Source: Clostridia bacterium UC5.1-1D2 (GTDB lineage Bacteria; Bacillota; Clostridia; Lachnospirales; Lachnospiraceae). Taken from it: DNA of 64,000 bases. Shown here piece after piece: positions 28,189-36,944 of the stretch. The notes under the pieces were generated by a model that was not told the DNA's origin, did not search any database, and saw only the letters and a list, made by a program, of their open reading frames with translations. Positions within the stretch are counted from its first letter, which is position 1; each line of letters opens with the position of its first letter. The position numbers were made by a program, and so were the translations under genes. Location of the stretch: positions 62,001 through 126,000 of the forward strand of contig BBZN01000006.1 in assembly GCA_001304855.1 (NCBI GenBank). The letters run 5' to 3'.

Positions 28189-30100
28189 ATGGATTACGGC
28201 AGAATAGCCAGCGATATACTGGCAAACGTAGGCGGGAAATCAAATGTAAAATCTGTGACCCACTGCTTTACGAGACTTCGGTTTGTGCTGAAGGATGAAA
28301 GCAGGGCGAGGAAGGAGATTGTGGAACAGCTGGAGGGCGTTATCTCCGTTGTGATATCAGGCGGGCAGTTCCAGGTGGTCTGCGGCGCAAAGGTAACAAA
28401 GATTTATGATGAAGTGATCAAACAGATGGGAGATACCCAGGAAAGCGAAGAGAGCGGGCAGAAATTCAGCATGAACCTGGTACTGCAGAAGATATCCGAG
28501 ATATTTACCCCTCTGGTTCCGGCTATTGCAGCCGCAGGCCTGATTAAAGGCCTCCTTTCCGCCGCTGCCAGGCTGCCCATGTTTGACGCTTTTACTGCCA
28601 CCAGCACCTATATGATACTGAACACGGCAAGTAATATTATATTCTTCTTCATGCCTGTTTTCCTGCCTATACGGCGGCAAAGGCGTTGAAGTGCAATGAA
28701 ATCATATCCATGGTGATAGGAGGCTTCCTCTGCCATCCGGCCATTGATGCAATGATTCAGGACGTGGGTACTGCATCCTCCATTTTCGGACTGCCGGTAA
28801 TTAAGAAGGCCTTCACAATAGGGGAATCCACAAAGGTATTCAGCTATACGGAATCGGTTATTCCCATTATTCTTGCTGTGATTGTGCTCTATTTCCTGGA
28901 AAAGGGACTGAAGAAAATTATTCCGGAGATTCTGCAGATCATTCTTGTACCGGGATTGTCCCTGATTGTCATGGTTCCTGTGGCTTTGGTAGTTGTAGGG
29001 CCGGTTGGCATTTACGTAGGTTATGGGATTCAGTGGCTCTATCAGGCGCTGTACTCATTCAGCCCCCTTCTGGGAGGTACGATTGTGGGCGGACTTTGGG
29101 GAGTTTGCGTTATCTTCGGCGCCCACAGGGCGCTGCTTCCTATCGGTCTGAACGACGTGGCTATTTCGGGAACCAACACGCTGATGTGTTTTGCAGGTTC
29201 CGCTAACTTTTCACAGGCCGGCGCCGCCCTTGGCGTCGCATTAAAGACAAAAAGCGTTGAGACAAAGCAGGTAGCCGGCGCGGGCGCTCTGTCCGCTTTT
29301 CTGGTAGGCGTAACAGAGCCTGCTATTTACGGCTGTAACCTGCGTCTGAAGAAACCGATGATCTGCGCGGTGATTGCAGGTGCATGCGGCGGCGCCATTA
29401 TGGGTATCGGAAATGCCGTAAACACAGGTTTTGCAAATAACGGTATTCTTACCATAATGTCTTACTATGGAGAGGGAACCAGCTTCGGACGCTTTGTGGC
29501 TTATCTCATCGGTATTGCGGTTGCATTTTTCGGCGCAGCGATCCTCACCTATATTGTGGGCTTTGACGAGGTGATTACGGAGAAAGGGGCGGCTGTGAAG
29601 CCGGGGAAATCAGAAGGGACCGGAGCAGAGGTCTCAAAGTCGGAGGCAGATATTAAAATCGGCTCTCCTGTGGAAGGAAGGGCTGTATCCCTGAAGGAGA
29701 CGGGGGATGAGGTGTTCTCCTCTGAGGCGTTGGGCAAAGGAATTGCAGTGATACCTGCAAAGGGTGAAATTATTGCGCCGGAGGACGGGACTCTGGCAGT
29801 TCTCTACCAACCATGCACGCACTTGGCTTTGTCCTGGATAACGGGGCGGAACTTCTGATTCACATCGGCGTAAATACGGTGGAGCTGAAGGGCGAGGGCT
29901 TCAGCAAATTTGTGGAGCAGGGGGCCAGAGTGAAGAAGGGGGAGAAGATCGTGAGCTTCGACCTGGATAAGATTAAAGCCAAAGGGTATGATCCGACGGT
30001 CATGGTGCTGATCTCCAATACAGACAATTTTGTAGCAGTGACGGGAGTTCCGGCAGACCGGGTGGCGCTGGAGAATGATGTTATCTTAATTAAAAAGTGA
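28189..30100 (+). CDS. bglP: Beta-glucoside PTS transporter EIIBCA, two frameshifts
   Basis: Membrane permease that imports and phosphorylates beta-glucosides. The EIIB domain has the phosphocysteine in VKSVTHCFTRLRFVL near residue 26. The EIIC domain spans about residues 100-460 with SALPIGLNDVA-like and GALSAFLVGVTEPAIYG segments. The EIIA domain has SPVEGRAVSLKETGDEVFSSEALGKG, and after repair YPTMHALGFVLDNGAELLIHIGVNTV with the phosphohistidine. Breaks at about 28672 and 29808 each lack one C; joined length is about 638 residues, normal. First gene after the antiterminator site. Confidence 0.93.
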
Positions 30101-30162
30101 CAGTTACATTAAAAAATAAAACCGCAGTGTTCATTTCTATATAAAAATAAGGAGAGAGCCAA

Positions 30163-31574
30163 ATGAAAGCAGGATTTCCAAAGGAGTTTCTCTGGGGTGC
30201 AGCATCCTCTGCATTCCAGATCGAGGGCGGTTGGGACGAGGAGGGCAAGGGGATGACCGTGGCCGACTTTAATTCCTTTAAGCGTTCCCAGCGCCAGGCC
30301 GACACCAGAGTTGCCAGCGATTTTTACCACCACTGGAAAGAGGATATCGGTTTAATGAAGGAATTAGGCCTTAAAACCTACCGCTTTTCAATCTCATGGG
30401 CGCGTATTGTTCCCGGGGGAGACGGAGAGATTAACCAGAAGGGCATTGATTTCTATAATAAGGTAATCGATGAACTTCTTGCAAATGGGATCACCCCCTT
30501 TGTCACATTATATCATTTCGACCTTCCCTACAAGCTGGTGGAGAAGTATAATGGATGGGAGGCAAGAGCTTGCGCTTACGCATTTGAGCGGTATGCCAGG
30601 ATCTGCTTTGAGGCCTTTGGGGACCGCGTAAAGTGGTGGCTGGTGCACAATGAGCAGAACCTGATGATACGGGTGGATGAGCGGATGAATATATCGGAGA
30701 CGGATCCCTGGAAGGCGGACAAAATCCGCGCGCAGATGGACTACCATATGTTCCTGGCCCATGCTCTGACTGTCACGCCTGCCATGAGATGGTGGAGGGA
30801 GGAAAGATCGGACCGGCTGTTTCATCCACCTGCACCTATCCTCTCACCAATAAGCCGGAGGACGTGTGGGCGGCTAAGATGAACGACTGGTTCAAGACCA
30901 CCTACTGTCTGGATATGCACTATTACGGCGGGTATCCCGGCTACTACAGGCGTTATCTGGAGGAGAGAAATATCATGCCGGTGACCGAAGCCGGTGACAG
31001 GGAGCTTCTAAAGAGTGCAAAAATGGATTTCATTGCAGTGAATTATTACCGGACCCTCTGTGCAAGCTACCTTCCGGCTGATGAGGAACATCCGGTGGGC
31101 ATGCGGGTTTACCGGGGGAATGAAGTGGACTTTGACCAGTACGGCTACTGCAGGGATGAGAAAAATACGAACCTGAAAGCCAGCGAGTACGGCGCGCAGA
31201 TTGATCCTATGGGACTTAGGATTGTGCTCAACGATTATTACAGCCGCTACCATCTTCCCCTTATAATCACAGAGAACGGACTGGGGACTGATGTGCTGAC
31301 AGAGGACGGAAAGGTTCATGATGATTACCGGATCGATTACATCCGGGGCCACCTGGACGCTATGGCCCTTGCCATGGAGGACGGCGTGGAATTGATGGGT
31401 TATTGCCCCTGGTCTGTTATAGATCTGCTGAGCTCCCACCAAGGTTTCCGCAAACGCTACGGCTTTGTCTATGTGAACAGGGAGGATATGGATCTGAAGG
31501 ATCTCAGGCGTGTGAGGAAGGACAGTTTCTACTGGTATCAGAATGTAATACGGACAAACGGAGAAGAGCGGTGA
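30163..31574 (+). CDS. 6-phospho-beta-glucosidase (GH1), one frameshift
   Basis: Cytoplasmic glycoside hydrolase family 1 enzyme splitting the phosphorylated sugar made by the PTS. It opens with FPKEFLWGAASSAFQIEGGW, the family signature. The acid/base glutamate is in WWLVHNEQNLM, and the nucleophile in PLIITENGLGTD. KRYGFVYVNRE near the end belongs to the phosphate-side loop. A missing base near 30771 separates AHALTV from HACHEMVEGGKIGPA; joined length is about 471 residues, normal. GGAGAG precedes the start. Located between bglP and licT in one operon. The usual TFNE(P/I)N motif reads VHNEQN here. Confidence 0.92.
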
Positions 31575-31627
31575 GCCTGCTGCCGGCAGAGAAGCTGGTT
31601 TCGGGCTTATAATATAAGGGGGAGAAT

Positions 31628-32473
31628 ATGCGTGTGGTAAAGGTCCTGAATAATTCCTTGTTCTTGCTCTGGACGATCAGGGGCGGGAAAATATACTTAT
31701 GGGGAAAGGGATTGGATTTCACAAGGCAACCGGTTATCAGTTCGGTAAGGATGAGGTGGAGAAGGTCTTTGTGCTCAAAGACCGCTCCATCTCCCGGAGC
31801 ATCATTCAGCTGGCGGCTGAGATTGACAGCGTCTATTTTGAAATAGGGAAAAATGTCATTGATTATGCCAAAGAAACCTTTGGGATGAAACTGCTGGATC
31901 ATATCTATCTGTCCCTGGTGGATCATCTGGCGTTCGCCGTCCGCCGTATGGAACAGGGGATTGAGGTACCCAATTTTTACACTGCCGATATGCAGCGGTT
32001 TAATCCGACGAGTTTCAGACAGGACTCTATGCCCTTGGGCTGGTGAGAGAGAAATGCGGCATTGAGCTGCCTGAGGATGAAGCCGGAATATAGCCTTTCA
32101 CTTTATTAACGCCCAGTTCAACCACCCATATAATGATAAAAATCTGCAGATACGGCAGCTGGCTGCAAATGTGCTGGATATCGTAAAGTACTATTATCAG
32201 CTGGTTTACCCGGAGAACAGCGTGACATATACCAGATATGTGCGGCATGTACAGCTCTTTGCCCAGCGTCTGATATCTGGAAATCAGCTAAACGGGGATC
32301 CCTCCCATTTGATATATGACCAGATTGCACAGGTATGTAAGTCTGAATTCAAATGTGTGGAAAAAATCGGTATCTTCGTTCAGGAACAGTTCGGGGTAAG
32401 CCTTACAGGACAGGAAGGAATGTATCTGGCCATGCATATCCATCTGATACTGGAGGAAGGCAGAAGCCACTGA
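31628..32473 (+). CDS. licT: BglG/LicT family transcription antiterminator, three frameshifts
   Basis: RNA-binding antiterminator that stabilises the RAT hairpin in the leader of this operon. The N-terminal CAT domain reads MRVVKVLNNSLFL and, after repair near 31671, LDDQGRENILMGKGIGFHK. PRD1 contains LLDHIYLSLVDHLAFAVRR and PRD2 contains AFHFINAQFNHPYND and MYLAMHIHLIL; their histidines are the PTS phosphorylation sites. Breaks near 31671, 32012 and 32088 each lack one base; joined length is about 282 residues, normal. Its activity would be set by the PTS of the same operon. Confidence 0.92.
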
Positions 32474-32510
32474 GGCGCCTTAGGGGGTCAGGCCAAAGAA
32501 AAGCAATGGT

Positions 32511-32530
32511 TCCTGCCTGTTTTGGCAGGA
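32511..32530 (+). other. Small perfect hairpin between licT and the FGGY kinase gene
   Basis: TCCTGCC (32511-32517) and GGCAGGA (32524-32530) pair around a 6-base loop, with no T run after it. Could attenuate or protect the message; function unknown. Confidence 0.35.
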
Positions 32531-32567
32531 GCGGGACGGCTGCGGTGGGTGGAGTTACGGAGGAAAA

Positions 32568-34043
32568 ATGAAGGTTTTAGTGATAGACATAGGTACTTCC
32601 AGCATGCGGGGAATCCTTTTTGATCAGGATGGAAGAAAGCTGGCGGTACATCAGGTGAAGTATGAGCCGGTAAAGTACCCGGACGGCAGGATTGAACAGC
32701 CGCCCTCTGACTGGACCGGTTCTGCAGAGCAAATCTGCCGGGCCCTTTCCGAAGAGGCAAAAGGGCAGGGAGTCAGGGTGGAGGCCCTTGCCGTGACGGC
32801 CCAGCGATCGGCGATTATTCCTGTTGACCGGGAGGGGAATCCCCTGATGGATACAATTATGTGGCAGGACAGGCGGAACGGGCCCATCTGCCGGGAGCTG
32901 GAAACGTATAACCGGTTGATTTTTGAAAAAAGCGGGGCTGCAGTGAACACCGTGTTCTCAGGCAGCCGGATGACCTGGATCTCCAGAAACTGTCCACAGG
33001 TTATGAAGCGGCTGTATAAATTTGTAAATATTCCGGAATATGTGATCCACCATATGACAGGAGAGTACCGGACCGATACCACCTATGGCAGCCGGTCCCA
33101 TCTTATGAATCTGCGTGAGCGGAGATGGGATCGGCAGCTATTGGAACTATTTGGCATCAGGGAGGAGCAGCTTTGCCAACTCCAGGAGCCGGGCACTGAG
33201 GTGGGAAGGCTTGCGGCAGCCTTTGCAGCCGCAGCGGGACTGGATGAGGGAATTCCGGTTATCAGCGCAGGAGGTGACCAGCAATGTGCGGCAGTGGGCC
33301 AGGGGGCTTTCAGCGAAGGCGCCCTCTCGATTGTGGCGGGAACGGGAGGGTTTCTGGTATCGGCTGTGAAACAGGCGCCGGATAACCTGTCCTCCAGGCT
33401 CATCTGCAACTGTTCCTCTGTCCGGGGGGAATATATGATAGAGGCCAATGTGCTGACCTGCTGTTCCGCCTTCGACTGGTTCTGCAGGAATTTCTATGAC
33501 TGGGATCAGAGGGGAATCTCTTATGAGAGAATCAATGAGGATCTGATGCAGCTGGAGGGACAGGTCAGCGCACCGGTGGTTCTTCCCTATTTCCAGGGAA
33601 GAAGTACGCCGGAGTGGAATCCCGAAGCAAGGGCTGTGTTTGGGGAAATTTCCCTGAACTGCGGCAGGAGAGATTTGCTGAAAGGACTGTTGGAGGGAGT
33701 ATGCATGGAAATCCGCAATAATATCTGCCTCTTCTCTGATTACGGACAAGTGAGGCAGGCTTACATCAGCGGAGGACTGACCAACAGTCCTGTGATAAAC
33801 CGGCTCCAGGCGGATGTCTATGGCATTCCCCTGTATCATATGGAGGACAGTGAATCCACGGCTTTGGGCGCATTGATGGTGACGCTGACAGGCCTGGGCG
33901 CATACCCTTGTCTGGAGGAGGCTTTTAAAGCCATCCGGGGAAAGGGAATTACAGAATGCTATAACCCTGACTCTGCGCGTCATGAGGAATACGAGAAAAA
34001 GCGGGCCAGGATGAACCAGATGTACAGTAAGCTTTACATATAG
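32568..34043 (+). CDS. FGGY-family carbohydrate kinase
   Basis: Intact 491-residue sugar or polyol kinase of the xylulokinase/gluconokinase/glycerol kinase superfamily. The N-terminal phosphate loop is VIDIGTSSMRGILFDQDG, the substrate region AVTAQRSAIIPVDREGNPL with MWQDRR, and the second-domain motif VISAGGDQQCAAVGQGAFSEG. The adenosine motif is RQAYISGGLTNSPVINRLQADVYG. GGAGG precedes the start. It follows the beta-glucoside operon at 94 bp, without a clear terminator, so cotranscription is possible. The exact sugar cannot be named. Confidence 0.88.
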   Translation: MKVLVIDIGTSSMRGILFDQDGRKLAVHQVKYEPVKYPDGRIEQPPSDWTGSAEQICRALSEEAKGQGVRVEALAVTAQRSAIIPVDREGNPLMDTIMWQDRRNGPICRELETYNRLIFEKSGAAVNTVFSGSRMTWISRNCPQVMKRLYKFVNIPEYVIHHMTGEYRTDTTYGSRSHLMNLRERRWDRQLLELFGIREEQLCQLQEPGTEVGRLAAAFAAAAGLDEGIPVISAGGDQQCAAVGQGAFSEGALSIVAGTGGFLVSAVKQAPDNLSSRLICNCSSVRGEYMIEANVLTCCSAFDWFCRNFYDWDQRGISYERINEDLMQLEGQVSAPVVLPYFQGRSTPEWNPEARAVFGEISLNCGRRDLLKGLLEGVCMEIRNNICLFSDYGQVRQAYISGGLTNSPVINRLQADVYGIPLYHMEDSESTALGALMVTLTGLGAYPCLEEAFKAIRGKGITECYNPDSARHEEYEKKRARMNQMYSKLYI

Positions 34044-34181
34044 CCGTATGGGGATTATTCCTCCCTGTGATGTTTTTTTGAAACCTTTGGGGAATACCTG
34101 TTGCTGCCGGATCCGCCTCCGGTAATCCCCTTTGCGGTGTACGGAACACCCTCTGCCCCGCCTTAGAATTGGAAAAAAATC

Positions 34182-34210
34182 TTGACAAAACAGTTAGGGA
34201 ATGCTAATCT
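34182..34210 (+). promoter_or_regulatory. Promoter of feoA with embedded metal-regulator box
   Basis: TTGACA (34182-34187), a 17-bp spacer and TAATCT (34205-34210). A GTTAG-N6-CTAAT dyad (34193-34208) sits across the spacer and -10, so a bound protein would block polymerase. Confidence 0.75.
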
Positions 34211-34235
34211 ATATGTGTAGTTAGATGAAACTAAT
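34193..34235. promoter_or_regulatory. Two GTTAG-N6-CTAAT boxes upstream of feoA
   Basis: Box 1 is GTTAGGGAATGCTAAT (34193-34208) and box 2 is GTTAGATGAAACTAAT (34220-34235), 27 bp apart. The arms resemble the TTAG/CTAA halves known for DtxR/IdeR-type operators more than the GATAATGATAAT Fur box. Iron control is inferred from feoA and fur on either side. Confidence 0.65.
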
Positions 34236-34245
34236 TATCTGGCTG

Positions 34246-34279
34246 CTATGTTTGAAACATAGGGTTGGCAAGTACTTGC
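34246..34279 (+). other. Two palindromes in the feoA leader
   Basis: CTATGTTTGAAACATAG (34246-34262) and GCAAGTACTTGC (34268-34279) are both perfect, and lie just before the feoA ribosome site (GAAAGGAAG). They could form small hairpins that affect translation. Confidence 0.45.
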
Positions 34280-34294
34280 TGAAAGGAAGTGACC

Positions 34295-34507
34295 ATGATG
34301 CCGTTGACATTGGCAAGAGCAGGAGAAGCTGCATCAATTGTAAGGGTAGGCGGTAAAGCAGAAGTGAAACGTCATCTGGAAAATCTGGGTTTTGTGCCCG
34401 GAACCTCGCTGACGGTAGTATCTGTTAACAATGGAAATGTAATTGTGAACGTAAAGGAAGCGCGCGTGGCAATCAGTAAGGAAATGGCTAATAAAATAAT
34501 CATCTAA
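34295..34507 (+). CDS. feoA: FeoA-type ferrous iron transport accessory protein
   Basis: Small SH3-like cytoplasmic protein that assists the FeoB iron channel. The text PLTLARAGEAASIVRVGG, then LENLGFVPGTSLTVVSVNNGNVIVNVKEARVAIS, is standard FeoA. Intact at about 70 residues. Two adjacent ATG codons (34295 and 34298) both suit the AAGGAAG ribosome site. There is no feoB here: a terminator and then a Fur-like gene follow. FeoA alone is unusual, since it normally precedes feoB, and may act on a FeoB encoded elsewhere. Confidence 0.9.
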   Translation: MMPLTLARAGEAASIVRVGGKAEVKRHLENLGFVPGTSLTVVSVNNGNVIVNVKEARVAISKEMANKIII

Positions 34508-34512
34508 AATGC

Positions 34513-34550
34513 ATGGAAAAATGGAGGTGGTTTCGAGCTTCCATTTTTAA
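34513..34550 (+). terminator. Intrinsic terminator after feoA
   Basis: GAAAAATGGAG pairs with CTTCCATTTTT around a short loop, ending in TTTTTAAAA. It separates feoA from the Fur-like gene. Confidence 0.7.
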
Positions 34551-34558
34551 AACAGAAG

Positions 34559-34574
34559 GTTAGTATAGACTAAC
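34559..34574. promoter_or_regulatory. Third GTTAG-N6-CTAAC box, before the Fur-like gene
   Basis: GTTAGTATAGACTAAC is a fully symmetric dyad in its arms and matches the two boxes before feoA. It lies 40 bp upstream of the Fur-like start and suits autoregulation. Confidence 0.6.
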
Positions 34575-34613
34575 GACGGCTGGATTACGGACAATCGAAA
34601 GGAGGGGCATCGG

Positions 34614-34883
34614 ATGCCGCACAAAGACCAGATTATTATGGAGTTGAAGAAAAGTGGCAGGAGAGTGACCCAGCAGCGAAGAATTCTGCTGGATGTGATC
34701 CTGGATGGGAAATGGACCTGCTGTAAGGAGATTTACTACGAAGCGTCCAAACGTGACCCTTCCATCGGCAGGGCTACCGTATACCGTATGGTAAATACGC
34801 TGGAGGAGATGGGCGTCCTTAGAAGAAGTTACCGGTACTGCCTGCCGCCGGATAATAAAAAGAGCGGACAGATCGGAGCCTGA
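34614..34883 (+). CDS. Short Fur-family regulator, winged-helix domain only
   Basis: The N-terminal DNA-binding domain of the Fur family is complete: IMELKKSGRRVTQQRRILLD, CCKEIYYEASKRDPSIGRATVYRMVNTLEEMGVL. The protein then ends after 89 residues; normal Fur proteins have about 140, with a C-terminal metal-binding and dimer domain. No His/Cys-rich tail is visible downstream in the other frames, so this is a short form or a real truncation, not clearly a frameshift. An AAAGGAGGGG site supports the start at 34614. How it would sense metal or dimerise is unclear. Confidence 0.75.
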   Translation: MPHKDQIIMELKKSGRRVTQQRRILLDVILDGKWTCCKEIYYEASKRDPSIGRATVYRMVNTLEEMGVLRRSYRYCLPPDNKKSGQIGA

Positions 34884-35029
34884 CTGGAGGGTCCGGCGGT
34901 GCATCGCTCCGGGGAGCCCCGTTTAGAAAAATGGCAGGGCCCCGGAAATGCCCCCGAGGGTAGATTAAATATGAGCGGAGGGAAATCTGCATCTTAGGAT
35001 GGAGGTTTCCTTCTTTTTTTGGAAATATA

Positions 35030-35060
35030 TTCACATTCAACAGGGTTTAACCTTTACAAT
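35030..35060 (+). promoter_or_regulatory. MerR-type promoter with 19-bp spacer
   Basis: TTCACA (35030-35035) and TACAAT (35055-35060) are 19 bp apart, with GGTTTAACC in the middle. Long spacer plus central dyad is the mark of MerR-controlled promoters, and a MerR HTH gene follows at 35083. Confidence 0.6.
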
Positions 35061-35082
35061 AGGAACGTAAGGAGGTGTAATT

Positions 35083-35355
35083 ATGACGATAAAAGAGGTG
35101 GAACAGCAGGCGGGAATCACAAAAGCCAATATCCGGTTCTATGAGAAGGGAGGGCTTTTAAATTCCACCAGAGGCTCCAATAATTACAGGGAGTACAGTG
35201 CAAAGGATATAGAATACACATCCCTCCTGATACTGCCTCTGAACCGGCTTCTTGGAATCCGTCTCCCCGGGGCGGTTATGGCTGCCTGGGTTGCGGTGGC
35301 TGCAGTGTCGGCGGTGACTGTGGCGGCGCTGAAAAACAGGGAAGCCGGAAGGTAA
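35083..35355 (+). CDS. MerR-type DNA-binding head joined to a membrane tail, probable internal deletion
   Basis: The first 47 residues are a MerR helix-turn-helix (TIKEVEQQAGITKANIRFYEKGGLL, NNYREYSAKDIE). After a short link the protein goes straight into a hydrophobic segment, PGAVMAAWVAVAAVSAVTVAA, and ends KNREAGR, 90 residues in all. Known clostridial MerR proteins with membrane tails are much longer between these parts. A central deletion is the simplest reading; a genuine mini membrane-bound regulator is possible. AGGAGGTG precedes the start, and the MerR-type promoter upstream is intact. Confidence 0.6.
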   Translation: MTIKEVEQQAGITKANIRFYEKGGLLNSTRGSNNYREYSAKDIEYTSLLILPLNRLLGIRLPGAVMAAWVAVAAVSAVTVAALKNREAGR

Positions 35356-35505
35356 CAGCCAGCCCGGAAGATACAGGCCGGGCGTCGGCCCTGCAGGGAG
35401 AGGGCCGCCTGTGCTGAATAACAGTTGCGGCAGAGGATTGAGAAATGCTATAATAAAACACGCAGCTTATTTTAGCAAATTTTTCCTGAGTGGAGGAGCC
35501 GTGGA

Positions 35506-36195
35506 ATGGAGAGAAATGTCAGCCTGGAGGAGATATCGGATGGGAGATTATATGAGAGCAATGATTGGTAAAGCGGACTGTGGGGATTGCAGGGGGTGCT
35601 GGGCCTGCTGCCGGGGCATGGGGCAGTCGGTGGTGCTGGATCCGCTGGATGTGTACAGGCTTACAAAGGAGCTGCAGACTCCCCTGGAGCAGCTTTTAAA
35701 AGACAGGGTGGAGCTCCATGTGGTGGACGGAATGATTCTGCCTAATCTTAAGATGGCAGGGAGGGAGGAGCGCTGCACCTTTTTAAATGAGGAGGGCCGG
35801 TGTTCCATCCATCCTGTCCGGCCCGGCTTCTGCCGCCTGTTTCCCCTGGGCAGAATTTATGAAAACCGCTCCTTCCGGTATTTCCTTCAAATACATGAAT
35901 GCCCCAGGGAAAACCGCACCAAAGTGAAGGTGCGAAAATGGATCGACACTCCGGACGTGAAGCGGTACGAGACGTTTGTCAACGACTGGCATTACTTCCT
36001 GAAGGATACGGCCCGGGAAGTGGGCGGGGCCGGGGAGGAGAGGAGGGAGCAGCTTAACAGGACCGTTAATCTGTATATCCTGGACCGATTCTTTCTCAAA
36101 CCCTATAACCGGAATGCGGAGTTCTATGGGCAGTTTTACAGCCGTCTCCGGGACGCCAGGGATTTTTGGGTGAAATGGGCGTTAAACAGATATAG
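35506..36195 (+). CDS. YkgJ family cysteine-cluster protein, frameshifts at both ends
   Basis: Putative metal-binding protein with a cysteine cluster near the N-terminus (DCGDCRGCWACCRGMG) and a second (ERCTFLNEEGRCSIHPVRPGFC). The best start is ATG 35506, after GGAGGAG, giving MERNVSLEEISDGRLYESND. The frame then needs about two bases near 35565 to reach KADCGDC. At the other end, adding one T to the TTTTT at about 36166 gives DFLGEMGVKQI and a stop at 36193-36195. Without that, the frame runs 450 bases antisense through the next gene, which is unlikely. About 230 residues. Function unknown; this family often binds Fe-S or zinc. Confidence 0.75.
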
Positions 36196-36835
36196 AAGGC
36201 TTATGTTTAAAATATCCCTTTATAACGCCCATGATTCCTTCTGCCAAAGCCTCATGATTTTTTCCGTCCAGATGGAGGAAATCGACAGCGCTGGCCTGGG
36301 CTGCTGTGGAGGCGTCGAAAAACAGGCAATGGTGGCTGTCCGCCACTTTTTTAAAAAGAGGACCCAGCTCTTTGGATTTTGCCGGGGCGGAACTGTCAAA
36401 GCCGGGGTAGGGGCCCTGGGTGATATCGGCGCCAATATGAACCGGAGATACCACCAGAATTTTTGGTATCTCATATCCGATTCCGTAATCATAGCGGAGG
36501 ACTTCCATACACAGATTTTCTATCCCAAGGGCGATTACCTCGGGGGAGAGGTTGAAGTAGCTTTTGCAGTCATTGGTTCCCAGAGCCAGGATCACCAAAT
36601 CCAGGGGCTTGTGGCTCTGGAGCGCTATGGGGAGGGCTGAAATTCCCCTCCGTCCGGGTTCCAGAGGATCGTCCCAGACTGTGGTTCTTCCGCCCATTCC
36701 CTCTTCAATCACATAATACTCCGGCCCCAGCAGGACCTGAAGCCGTCCCGGCCACCGCGTGTTCCAGGAGTGCCTTCCGCCCCTGGGATTCGTGCCGAAG
36801 GTGTTGGAGTCGCCAAAACAGAGAATATTTATCAT
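36182..36835 (-). CDS. SGNH/GDSL hydrolase family esterase
   Basis: Intact hydrolase of about 217 residues. Block I is ILCFGDSNTFGTNP with the catalytic serine. Block II glycine is in GMGGRTTVWDD, block III is LVILALGTNDCKS, and block V is AVDFLHLDGKNHEAL with the Asp/His pair. The start at 36835 is preferred over 36841 because AGGAGG is 9 bases before it and only 3 from the earlier ATG. The gene converges with the YkgJ gene and overlaps its tail by 14 bases. Likely an arylesterase or acetyl esterase for carbohydrate; substrate unknown. Confidence 0.88.
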   Translation of the reverse strand: MINILCFGDSNTFGTNPRGGRHSWNTRWPGRLQVLLGPEYYVIEEGMGGRTTVWDDPLEPGRRGISALPIALQSHKPLDLVILALGTNDCKSYFNLSPEVIALGIENLCMEVLRYDYGIGYEIPKILVVSPVHIGADITQGPYPGFDSSAPAKSKELGPLFKKVADSHHCLFFDASTAAQASAVDFLHLDGKNHEALAEGIMGVIKGYFKHKPSISV

Positions 36836-36944
36836 AATCATGAACCTCCTATTCGGTTTTGACAATATAATATCATAAAACATGGAAAAAGGGCTCATAT
36901 TATGATAAAATAAATGAAATTCAGCAAGACGGGGAGCAAAGGGA

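Noticed and set aside
35411-36640. YkgJ protein of 409 residues reading antisense through the SGNH hydrolase gene
   Set aside because: The C-terminal 150 residues are antisense to a well-supported enzyme; adding one T near 36166 ends the gene at 36195.
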